In this document: piece after piece, positions 1-6,466 of the stretch
How the letters are laid out: each line of letters begins with the position of its first letter
How positions within the stretch are numbered: the first letter of the stretch is position 1
From: Rhodospirillaceae bacterium UBA4479
GTDB lineage: Bacteria; Pseudomonadota; Alphaproteobacteria; Rhodospirillales; Casp-alpha2
Assembly (NCBI GenBank): GCA_002389175.1
Contig: DGNZ01000376.1
Coordinates: forward strand, 1 to 9,756
Length of the DNA: 9,756 nt
Direction: 5' to 3'
Notes under the pieces: model-generated
What the model saw: only the letters and a program-made list of their open reading frames with translations
The model's database searches: none
Told to the model about the DNA's origin: nothing
Position numbers and translations under genes: made by a program

Positions 1-48
1 AACCGTGCCGCTGCTCTGGCTGAGTGGCGTCAATTATTGAGCGCATAG
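1..48 (+). CDS. IS6-family transposase, C-terminal end only
   Basis: Frame 1 from the window edge reads NRAAALAEWRQLLSA and stops at TAG (46-48). The ALAEWR-type ending is typical of alphaproteobacterial IS6-family transposases, which are DDE enzymes of about 230-240 residues. The catalytic core lies outside the window, so it cannot be said whether this copy is intact. The call rests on 15 residues, but the N-terminus of the same family at 9341 and the matching inverted repeats at 88-100 and 9287-9299 support it. Confidence 0.65.
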   Translation, partial: NRAAALAEWRQLLSA

Positions 49-87
49 ATTTTGATTGCCTCTTCAATCTGATGCTTGCAATCATTA

Positions 88-100
88 GTCTGACAGCACC
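88..100 (-). repeat. Terminal inverted repeat (right end) of left IS6 copy
   Basis: GTCTGACAGCACC, read on the minus strand as GGTGCTGTCAGAC, pairs with GGCACTTTCAGAC at 9287-9299 (10 of 13 identical; similarity continues weakly inward, about 14 of 19). The inner TCAGAC block is fully conserved. It marks the probable IS boundary 20 bases before the regulator's ATG. Confidence 0.5.
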
Positions 101-119
101 AAAGAGAGTGATTTGGATC

Positions 120-1553
120 ATGGTTGACCGCTTAGGCTTATTGAATATTTCGATCATCCATGATGACTTGGATAGTGCCTTTCTAGCCAATGCCCTTAGG
201 CAAATGACAACAAGATCGGGCGCGCTGATCGTGGCCGATGATGCAGAGTTTCTGCCTCAACTGGAAGGCCAGACCCGACTGGATTTTGGACAGGCGAAAT
301 TGGATAGCGTGCCGATCAATTTGGCAGGTGTTACTCAAAACGTACTGGATGCAGCCCGCACGCAGGGCTCTCGATGCATCATCGTCGATATGCGTTGGGG
401 TTTGGGGACTGTGGCAGCTGCTGCTAATTTTGAACGCTGGGGCGGACTTTGTGACACCGTCGTGGCCGAGGCGCAGGTGCCCTTCATTTCGGTCTATGCG
501 CGCAGCTTGATGATTGAGGATCAACTGATGGCCGCCGTGCGTGGGCACAGCCATTTTCTTGCGCCATCTGGGCTTTACGACAATCCGTTCTGGCTACCGC
601 CTGCCTATCAAACTGGAGCCACAATTTCGCAACAAATCGGGTTCGTTTTGGGCCGCTTGGTACCTGATTATGAAGGTATCATCGAGCAAGACGACGGTGA
701 GGCATCAGGCGCAAACCCGCAGTGGATCACGGTGCCACGTCGCCTGCGCCCGCGTGTGGGCGAGGATGAAATATGGAAGATCAGGTGTTTTGGGCGATTG
801 CGGGTCTATTTGTCGGACGGCAGTCAAATCAAATGGGATCTAAAGGGCAGCGCGCCAAAGAAGATCAAAACACTGTTCGCGTATTTGTTGCAACGAGGCG
901 AGAAGGGCGCGTCGACCGAAACCTTGGCGGAGCTTTTATGGTCTGACGAACCCGATGAAACCAAAAAACGCAATCGCCTACATCACGCGGTTGCGATGCT
1001 ACGCAAAACACTAGGCAAACCCGCATATTTAAGGCGCAACGGTGACTACTATACACTTGTCCCGCCTGAAGCGACGTGGATTGATCTTGCCGCCTTTGAG
1101 CAGCTTTGCAATCGCGCCAAGGCGCTGGCGAAGGCCGGTAAGTTCGACGAAGCGACGTCTTTGCTAGATGCGGCCGACAGGTTGTATTCGGGCGAACTAT
1201 TTGAGGATTTGCCGCCTATCTATTTCGAGAACGAGCAGGATAACTGGGTCATGCCCAAACGGATTTGGTTCAAGGACATGGCGCTCAAGGTGCTTCGCGA
1301 CAAGGCCATGATAATGCGCCAGCAAGGGCGTTTTCGTGATGCACTCACCAGTTGTCAGAAGGCGCTGCAAATGGACTCGGTTTGTGAAATCGCGCATGCT
1401 GAGGTGATGCAGATTTTTCATGCCCAAGGGCGCGGCGACGCGATAAAGCGGCAACACCGACAATTCCTGAATGCGATGGAGACGATGGATCTACAGCCTG
1501 AGACAGAGATGTTAGAAAAGCTGCAGTTGGACCTGATGAAATCCCTTTCTTAA
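120..1553 (+). CDS. MEDS-like sensory domain / winged-helix / BTAD transcriptional regulator
   Basis: Probable cytoplasmic activator of the downstream operon, 477 residues from ATG 120. Residues 1 to about 205 resemble the MEDS (DcmR-type) sensory domain: a VDMRWGLG strand, a following FERWG segment, and a histidine-containing stretch ending HFLAPSGLYDNPFWLPP. Residues about 221-320 form an OmpR/SARP-like winged helix (IRCFGRLRVYL, then TLAELLWSDEPDE and LHHAVAMLRKTLG). Residues about 322-470 form a bacterial transcriptional activator domain (IDLAAFEQL, LYSGELFEDL) of TPR-like helices. An in-frame GTG at 24 was rejected because it lies inside the IS6 end and has no ribosome site; ATG 120 follows a purine-rich AGAGAG at 103-108. 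The gene precedes the P450 by 84 bases on the same strand. The effector is unknown, possibly a phenol or its phosphate. The winged helix and BTAD are clear; MEDS is a weaker call. Confidence 0.85.
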   Translation: MVDRLGLLNISIIHDDLDSAFLANALRQMTTRSGALIVADDAEFLPQLEGQTRLDFGQAKLDSVPINLAGVTQNVLDAARTQGSRCIIVDMRWGLGTVAAAANFERWGGLCDTVVAEAQVPFISVYARSLMIEDQLMAAVRGHSHFLAPSGLYDNPFWLPPAYQTGATISQQIGFVLGRLVPDYEGIIEQDDGEASGANPQWITVPRRLRPRVGEDEIWKIRCFGRLRVYLSDGSQIKWDLKGSAPKKIKTLFAYLLQRGEKGASTETLAELLWSDEPDETKKRNRLHHAVAMLRKTLGKPAYLRRNGDYYTLVPPEATWIDLAAFEQLCNRAKALAKAGKFDEATSLLDAADRLYSGELFEDLPPIYFENEQDNWVMPKRIWFKDMALKVLRDKAMIMRQQGRFRDALTSCQKALQMDSVCEIAHAEVMQIFHAQGRGDAIKRQHRQFLNAMETMDLQPETEMLEKLQLDLMKSLS

Positions 1554-1566
1554 CAGAATTCGTTTT

Positions 1567-1584
1567 CCCAAAGAAAAACCAAAG
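1567..1584 (+). promoter_or_regulatory. Candidate SARP/BTAD-type operator: two 7-mers with 11-bp period
   Basis: CCCAAAG (1567-1573) and ACCAAAG (1578-1584) match at 6 of 7 bases and are separated by 4 bases, giving an 11-bp period. SARP/BTAD regulators characteristically bind heptameric direct repeats with this spacing. The site lies between the regulator and the P450. ACCAAAG also occurs once at 98-104, just upstream of the regulator. No convincing -10 hexamer follows, so the promoter itself is not located. Confidence 0.35.
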
Positions 1585-1637
1585 CGAAGGTGTTAGCCTG
1601 GTTCTCAACACGACTTGAATGTCAGGGAGGACATGCG

Positions 1638-2879
1638 ATGAGCGTTCAGACACAGCACCATACCGCAGACTACGATATCTTTGACCTCAGTGCGCCCCAC
1701 GCCAAATGGAGGCAACTTCGCGAAGATCAGCCTGTGTTTCAGGACCCGGAAACGGGCTATTGGATCGTGACGCGGCACGCTGACGTCAAAGCGGTGTTTG
1801 ATGATTGGAACACGTTTTCGTCCGACAACGCGCAGGCACCGATGCGCCCGATGTGTGATGCCGGTAAGCAGATCATGAAGGATGGTGGGTTCACTGTTTA
1901 CTCGGGCTTGTCCGCACGTGTTCCCCCTGAACACACCCGCATCCGTAAAATTGCGCAGTCCGCGTTTGGCCCGCGCCGTTTCAAGGCCATTCAGCCGAAG
2001 ATCGAAATCATCGTTGATCGCTACTTAGCTAAAATTGCTGCAATGGGGGAGTGCGACTTTTTCCGCGAGGTTGCGTATGATGTGCCTGCCTTGGTTCTAT
2101 TTGCGCTGATGGGAATCCCTGACGAGGATGTCCCAAAGGTGAAGGACTGGGCAACTAGCCGCGCGGTTCTGACATGGGGCAACCTTACGGACGAAGAACA
2201 GTTGCCGCTGGCGCAAAAGATGGTCGAATACTGGGCCTACTGCCGTGGCTTAGTCGCTGCGCGCAAAGAAATGTCGGGCGATGATTTCCCGACCGACATG
2301 GTTCAGGCGCAGGCGGCAGGCGCTGACATCACAGACGATGAAATCGCGGGCGTGATGTATTCGGTGCTGTTTGCAGGTCATGAGACGACGACAACGTTGA
2401 TGGCCAACGCCGTGATCACGCTCATGTCCAACCGTGATGCGTGGGATGCGATTTGTGCAAACCCAAGCCTGATTCCGGCAGCAACGGAAGAAATTCTGCG
2501 GTTTGAACCGTCTATCGTTTCTTGGCGTAGACGTGCCAAGGTGGATGCCGAAATTGGGGGCGTTACCATCCCAGAAGGGTCAAATATCCTGATGATCATG
2601 GGTGCCGGTAATCGCGACACGGCTGTTTTTGAAGACCCTGAAACCTTTGATATTCATCGCAAGAATGCGCGAAACCATCTTAGCTTCGGCTACGGCATTC
2701 ACTTTTGTATCGGCTTTCAGCTGGCAAAAATGGAATTCGGGATCATGCTGCGCGAACTGACGACACGGTTCCCGAAAATGAAGATGAAGCCGGGACAAGA
2801 TATTGAATATTTAACCAATATTTCGTTTCGCGTCCCTAATCAGGTGTTGGTGGATCTTGGGCTGGAGACACAGAAATGA
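1638..2879 (+). CDS. Cytochrome P450, CreJ-like (probable aryl-phosphate alkyl hydroxylase)
   Basis: Soluble bacterial class I P450, 413 residues, with no membrane anchor. Landmarks in order: C-helix PPEHTRIRK; I-helix oxygen-activation motif AGHETT (246-251, acid-alcohol pair E249/T250); K-helix E285-I-L-R288; haem-binding loop FGYGIHFCIG (350-359) with C357 as thiolate ligand. All key residues are present. ATG 1638 is chosen over an upstream in-frame ATG at 1590 because GGGAGGA (1625-1631) sits at ideal spacing and the upstream codons look non-coding. The stop overlaps the next start (ATGA, 2876-2879), so it is translationally coupled to the dikinase. In C. glutamicum, CreJ hydroxylates the methyl group of 4-cresyl phosphate; a similar role here is inferred from gene context. 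O-demethylation of a methoxyphenol derivative is an alternative. Ferredoxin and reductase partners are not encoded nearby. Confidence 0.93.
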   Translation: MSVQTQHHTADYDIFDLSAPHAKWRQLREDQPVFQDPETGYWIVTRHADVKAVFDDWNTFSSDNAQAPMRPMCDAGKQIMKDGGFTVYSGLSARVPPEHTRIRKIAQSAFGPRRFKAIQPKIEIIVDRYLAKIAAMGECDFFREVAYDVPALVLFALMGIPDEDVPKVKDWATSRAVLTWGNLTDEEQLPLAQKMVEYWAYCRGLVAARKEMSGDDFPTDMVQAQAAGADITDDEIAGVMYSVLFAGHETTTTLMANAVITLMSNRDAWDAICANPSLIPAATEEILRFEPSIVSWRRRAKVDAEIGGVTIPEGSNILMIMGAGNRDTAVFEDPETFDIHRKNARNHLSFGYGIHFCIGFQLAKMEFGIMLRELTTRFPKMKMKPGQDIEYLTNISFRVPNQVLVDLGLETQK

Positions 2880-3937
2880 GTGCGTTCACACTGCCCTTTA
2901 ACCGCATTGGCACGGCCGATCATGCGCGCGTTGGCGGTAAATGCGCCAGCTTGGGCGAAATGACCCAAGCCGGTGTCGCTGTTCCCTCTGGATTTGCGGT
3001 TACGACCGATGCGTATCTTGCCATGCTTGAAGGCACCGGCCTACGCGGTGAAATCGAAGCGCAGTTGGAACATACGGATTTCTCGGATGTGGCATCGTTA
3101 GAACGCTCTGCGCAGGCCATTCAAATTCGGTTTCGCTCGCACAACCTGCCCGCAGAAGTCGATGCCGCCATTCGATCAGATTACGCTGCGATGGGGGATG
3201 ATTTTCCCGTTGCCGTACGCTCGTCCGCCACGGCGGAGGATTTGCCGGATGCGTCTTTCGCGGGTCAGCAAGACAGCTATCTTTGGGTTGTCGGTGCCGA
3301 CGCCGTGATTGCCCACGTGCGTGATTGCTGGGCATCTCTGTTTACGGCGCGCGCCATGAATTACCGCGAAGATCACAAACTCGGCCAGATCGATGTGCTG
3401 ATGAGCGTTGCCGTCCAGAAAATGGTAAACGCACAAACTGCGGGTGTCGCGATGACGATTGATCCGCTGAATGGGGATCGCACGCGGATTGTGATTGATG
3501 CCTCTTATGGGCTCGGTGAACTTGTGGTGTCGGGGATTGTGACGCCTGACAACTTCACCGTTGAAAAGATTCTGATGGAAATCATTGATCGCAAGATTTC
3601 CGACAAGCATGTCGAGTTGATCCCTGACGTTGCCGCCGCCACAACGGTTGAACGCGAAGTGGATGCAGAGCGGCGTACTGCGCAGTGTCTGACCGATGCG
3701 CAGGTAATTGCCGTTGCTAAACTTGCCAAGTTACTAGAGCGGCAAAACAAGTGCCCCCAAGATGTGGAATGGGCCTTTGATGCTGATCTGCCCGATGGCG
3801 AAGACCTTGTAGCCCTGCAAAGCCGACCCGAAACCGTTTGGTCGCAAAAAGTGGCAGAGACCCCAAAAGCCGGCTTTGCAACTGGCATGATGGGTATGGT
3901 CGGGGCGCTGAATAACCCTGTCGGATCGAAGAAATAA
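2876..3937 (+). CDS. Split dikinase, ATP-grasp (PEP-synthase N-terminal-like) subunit
   Basis: A 353-residue protein equivalent to the ATP-binding third of PEP synthase (PPDK_N family). It has VGGKCASLGEM (19-29), VPSGFAVTTDAY, the AVRSSATAEDLPDASFAGQ nucleotide-binding block (R115, S116, S117, E121), TAGVAMTIDP, GLGELVVSG and the closing QSRPE (315-319). It lacks the phosphohistidine and PEP/pyruvate domains. Size and split match the roughly 40-kDa subunit of Thauera phenylphosphate synthase and the CreHI, HpeHI and AcvAB aryl kinases. These use ATP to phosphorylate the partner's histidine, which then phosphorylates a phenolic hydroxyl. The start overlaps the P450 stop by 4 bases. A Gly/Met-rich tail follows residue 331. 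It should act only with the subunit at 3971; the substrate is inferred, most likely a 4-alkylphenol. Confidence 0.9.
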   Translation: MSAFTLPFNRIGTADHARVGGKCASLGEMTQAGVAVPSGFAVTTDAYLAMLEGTGLRGEIEAQLEHTDFSDVASLERSAQAIQIRFRSHNLPAEVDAAIRSDYAAMGDDFPVAVRSSATAEDLPDASFAGQQDSYLWVVGADAVIAHVRDCWASLFTARAMNYREDHKLGQIDVLMSVAVQKMVNAQTAGVAMTIDPLNGDRTRIVIDASYGLGELVVSGIVTPDNFTVEKILMEIIDRKISDKHVELIPDVAAATTVEREVDAERRTAQCLTDAQVIAVAKLAKLLERQNKCPQDVEWAFDADLPDGEDLVALQSRPETVWSQKVAETPKAGFATGMMGMVGALNNPVGSKK

Positions 3938-3955
3938 CACGACGAAAACATCTCT

Positions 3956-3963
3956 AGGAGGAG
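3956..3963 (+). promoter_or_regulatory. Strong ribosome binding site
   Basis: AGGAGGAG lies seven bases before ATG 3971, close to the ideal anti-16S complement and the strongest such site in the window. It suggests that the larger dikinase subunit is initiated independently and at a high rate, rather than by coupling to the preceding gene 33 bases upstream. Confidence 0.8.
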
Positions 3964-3970
3964 AACGAAA

Positions 3971-5782
3971 ATGGATGCGAAAACACCAATGTTTCCAAGC
4001 GCCTATGACCTGAAAGCACCTGCCGGTGCCGAAGGCTGGGAAGAGCTTTACCCGTATTATCTGAAATTCCAGCCGAGCCTGCGTGAGAAGGAGGATCAGA
4101 AGTTCTGGTTCTGCGACAGCCAGCACTGGCCAAATCCGTTCAAGCCATTCGATACGATGACGGTGGAATTTGCGGTGAAATGTCTGGGGCAGTATAACAC
4201 GCGCCACTATTTGGTACCGCCAGCAAATGGCGTCGATTACCGCATTCACAATGGCTACGTGTATATGTCCCCGATTGGCGTGGACCCCGAATTGATCGGT
4301 GATCGTGTTCCACAGTTTATGGAACGCGCCGGCCACTATTTCCAAAACTGGCCGACCTTGCTCGAGACCTGGCATAAAAAGGTCAAAGCCAACATCGACG
4401 AAATGGAAGCGATCGAATTCGAAAAACTTCCCGATGTGGTTCCGTTGGAGTGGGTCAAAGACGGAGTTGGCCTCGATAACACCACGGCTTTGACCGAAAA
4501 CTATGACCGTATGATCCAGTTGATCTACCGGACATGGCAGTACCACTTTGAATTCCTGAATCTCGGCTATGCGGCCTACCTCGACTTCTTTGGCTTCATG
4601 AAAGAACAGTTCCCGACCATCCCCGATCAAGCGATTGCCAAGATGGTACAAGGTCACGACAGTGATTTGTTTCGCCCCGATGACGAATTGAAAAAGTTAG
4701 CCCGCTTAGCCGTTGAACTGGGTGTCGCGGATGCTCTGAAATCCGGTTCCGTTGACGAGGCGTTGGCCGTTGTCGGCGCACAGGAAAATGGTGCGAAATG
4801 GGTTGCTGCGTGGGAAGAGGCCAAGGATCCTTGGTTCAATTACACCACTGGCAACGGTTTCTATTCGACAGACAAATACTGGAATGAAAATCTCGATATC
4901 CCGCTTGGCTATTTGCGTGACTATATCGTTCGTGTTCAAGCTGGCGAGACGATAGAGCGCCCGATGGATGCACTGCGCTCTGAGCGTGACCGTATCACAT
5001 CCGAGTATCAAGAAATGATGACGCCGGAAGCCGCTGAGGCCTTTCAGGGTAAGCTCGGTCTGGCGCGCGTGGTTTATCCTTATGTCGAAGATCACAACTT
5101 CTACATCGAACATTGGTCGATGGGCGTGTTCTGGAAAAAGATGCGGTCCTTGTCCAAAATGTTGCACGAAGAAGGGTTCTGGCCAACCGAAGACGGTATG
5201 TTCTACCTCAACCGCAACGAAGTGCGCGATGTGATCTTTGATTACGGAAATGCGTGGGCGACAGGTGGTGATTGGGCCGGACCAACCCATTGGCCACAGG
5301 AAATTGACCGTCGTCGTGGAATCATCGACGCTCTCGCGACCCAAGCACCGCAACCTGCGCTGAATAATCCGCCAGAGGTCATCACTGAACCGTTCACCAT
5401 TATGCTCTGGGGGATCACATCGGATTCTATTAAGAACTGGACGGGTGGAGACGATGACAGCAGTGATCTTAACGGCATGGCCGCAAGCCCCGGTGCTGTC
5501 GAAGGTTTGGCTCGGGTGATCCGCAGTCCTGATCTGTTGAGTGAAATCCAGCAAGGCGAAATCCTTGTGGCACCCGTAACAGCCCCAAGTTGGGCCCCCG
5601 TGTTCGGCAAAATCCAAGCCACTGTCACGGACATCGGCGGCATGATGAGCCATGCGGCAATCGTGTGCCGCGAGTATGGACTGCCTGCTGTGACAGGGAC
5701 AGGTACCGCTAGTTCCAAGATCAAAACGGGTGATCGCATTCGTGTGGATGGCAACACAGGCAAAGTTACGATCCTGAGCTAG
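3971..5782 (+). CDS. Split dikinase, catalytic subunit with C-terminal phosphohistidine domain
   Basis: A 603-residue protein. The C-terminal 100 residues or so are a PEP-utilising mobile (phosphohistidine) domain: MAASPGAVEGLARV, GEILVAPVTAPSW, then GGMMSHAAIVCREYGLPAV with the probable phospho-accepting H561, and a closing GDRIRVDGNTGKV. Residues 1 to about 490 are rich in Trp, Tyr and Phe and resemble the large subunit of phenylphosphate-synthase-type enzymes, not the PEP/pyruvate TIM barrel; this part probably holds the phenol acceptor site. Length (about 68 kDa) matches the 70-kDa Thauera phenylphosphate synthase subunit. The gene follows the ATP-grasp subunit by 33 bases. The pair should convert a phenol plus ATP to the aryl phosphate. 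The third, CBS-domain subunit of the Thauera enzyme is not present. Family call is firm; the acceptor is inferred from the neighbouring P450, hydrolases and dehydrogenases. Confidence 0.88.
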   Translation: MDAKTPMFPSAYDLKAPAGAEGWEELYPYYLKFQPSLREKEDQKFWFCDSQHWPNPFKPFDTMTVEFAVKCLGQYNTRHYLVPPANGVDYRIHNGYVYMSPIGVDPELIGDRVPQFMERAGHYFQNWPTLLETWHKKVKANIDEMEAIEFEKLPDVVPLEWVKDGVGLDNTTALTENYDRMIQLIYRTWQYHFEFLNLGYAAYLDFFGFMKEQFPTIPDQAIAKMVQGHDSDLFRPDDELKKLARLAVELGVADALKSGSVDEALAVVGAQENGAKWVAAWEEAKDPWFNYTTGNGFYSTDKYWNENLDIPLGYLRDYIVRVQAGETIERPMDALRSERDRITSEYQEMMTPEAAEAFQGKLGLARVVYPYVEDHNFYIEHWSMGVFWKKMRSLSKMLHEEGFWPTEDGMFYLNRNEVRDVIFDYGNAWATGGDWAGPTHWPQEIDRRRGIIDALATQAPQPALNNPPEVITEPFTIMLWGITSDSIKNWTGGDDDSSDLNGMAASPGAVEGLARVIRSPDLLSEIQQGEILVAPVTAPSWAPVFGKIQATVTDIGGMMSHAAIVCREYGLPAVTGTGTASSKIKTGDRIRVDGNTGKVTILS

Positions 5783-5805
5783 CGAACTGCTTTGATTGAT
5801 GCTTC

Positions 5806-5833
5806 TGCAGGACGCGCAGCTGCGCGTCCTGCA
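5806..5833. repeat. Perfect 28-nt palindrome in the operon
   Basis: Left arm TGCAGGACGCGCAG (5806-5819) is the exact reverse complement of the right arm (5820-5833), with no mismatch. In RNA it would form a GC-rich stem of about 12 base pairs closed by a short AGCT-type loop. It lies 23 bases after the dikinase stop and 17 before the first HD-gene ATG, leaving the GGAG at 5841-5844 free. No T-run follows, so it is not a standard intrinsic terminator. It could be an mRNA 3'-end stabiliser, a processing or pausing site, or a dimeric-protein operator. Confidence 0.85.
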
Positions 5834-5850
5834 CCAATCCGGAGATAACT

Positions 5851-6456
5851 ATGCTTGATAAACCCCTAGATCTTGCACGCTATGATCCCGTTTGGCGACA
5901 AGCGGAACCCTACATGCGTGCGCGTAAAAACGATGTGCATATTCCGATGTCGTTTGGATGGGCTGTCCGGTTGTTGGACGATTACCCTGAGGCTGATAAA
6001 GACATTTGCCTGCTGGCAATTCTTCTGCATGACATCGGTTGGTACTCGATCGACATCGAAGACATTACCGAAAAAGGGTTTTCCGGCCCCAATATGTTGC
6101 AATCGGACGTGCGATATCTGCACGAAACCGAGGGGGTTCGGATGGGAATAGACGTGCTAAAAGCCACCGGTTGGAACACTGATACAATCGCGCAAGTTTG
6201 CGAGATTATCGACGGGCATGACACGCGGCCAGATCCTCGCCACCTAAATGATCGGATTGTACGCGATGCGGATAAACTATGGCGCTTTGACGTCACCGGG
6301 ATCGCGGTAGCCTGCGATTGGTTCAAGCTGACGCCGCGCGCCTATGCCGACCGGTTGGAAATCCAAAAAGACGAACTGGAAACCGAAGCTGGACGCAAAT
6401 ACGCCACACAAACCCTTATCGCATCACGTAAAGCGTTGATGCTTCACGTAATTTAA
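5851..6456 (+). CDS. HD-domain phosphohydrolase 1, CreD-like
   Basis: A 201-residue soluble HD-superfamily hydrolase. Candidate metal ligands follow the H...HD...H...H...D pattern: H30 in NDVHIP, H60-D61 in LLHDIGW, H91 in LHETEG, H123 in IDGHDT, and D139 or D141 in RDADKLWRF. No nucleotide cyclase, PAS or RelA/SpoT partner domain is attached. In the C. glutamicum 4-cresol pathway the phosphate is removed by CreD, to my recollection an HD-type phosphohydrolase; the same role on an oxidised aryl phosphate is inferred here. GGAG (5841-5844) sets the ATG at 5851. It is 68 bases after the dikinase, separated by the palindrome, and 10 bases before the aldehyde dehydrogenase. A distant paralogue lies at 7903. 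A signalling-nucleotide hydrolase is less likely given the operon. Confidence 0.82.
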   Translation: MLDKPLDLARYDPVWRQAEPYMRARKNDVHIPMSFGWAVRLLDDYPEADKDICLLAILLHDIGWYSIDIEDITEKGFSGPNMLQSDVRYLHETEGVRMGIDVLKATGWNTDTIAQVCEIIDGHDTRPDPRHLNDRIVRDADKLWRFDVTGIAVACDWFKLTPRAYADRLEIQKDELETEAGRKYATQTLIASRKALMLHVI

Positions 6457-6466
6457 GGAACACAAT

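Larger units (their letters stand above)
1..100 (+). mobile_element. Right (3') end of an IS6-family insertion sequence, partial
   Basis: The first 48 bases read as the C-terminus of an IS6-family transposase. They are followed by about 52 bases of non-coding DNA ending in GTCTGACAGCACC (88-100), which matches the reverse complement of GGCACTTTCAGAC at 9287-9299 at 10 of 13 positions. The 52-base gap from stop codon to IS tip resembles IS6-family layout and nearly equals the 54 bases from tip to ATG at the right-hand copy. The element enters from outside the window. The exact tip (about 100) is inferred from the inverted-repeat comparison, not from a target duplication. Confidence 0.65.

Noticed and set aside
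76..104. Outward promoter from the IS6 end starting with TTGCAA (76-81)
   Set aside because: No acceptable -10 hexamer occurs 16-18 bases downstream.
24..119. Upstream in-frame GTG start (24) for the regulator, adding 32 residues
   Set aside because: It lies inside the IS6 end, overlaps the transposase tail in another frame, has no ribosome site, and the extra residues do not resemble the sensory domain.
1527..1556. TTGGAC - 18 bases - TAACAG as a promoter for the P450 operon
   Set aside because: Both hexamers match consensus poorly (about 4 and 3 of 6) and part lies in the regulator's coding end; not better than chance.
1590..1637. Upstream ATG (1590) for the P450
   Set aside because: The extension would translate through the ribosome site at 1625-1631, and the 16 extra residues look non-coding. 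ATG 1638 is at ideal spacing.
3734..4657. Long minus-strand open frame (307 codons) across the dikinase genes
   Set aside because: It runs opposite two conserved-domain genes, spans their junction, and has no recognisable domain; it is a by-product of codon bias.
4706..5653. Long minus-strand open frame (315 codons) within the large dikinase subunit
   Set aside because: It lies wholly antisense to a gene with clear conserved motifs and resembles no family.
2876..5782. Housekeeping PEP synthase or pyruvate phosphate dikinase broken in two
   Set aside because: The second protein lacks the PEP/pyruvate-binding TIM barrel, both genes have proper starts and ribosome sites, and their sizes match known two-subunit aryl dikinases.
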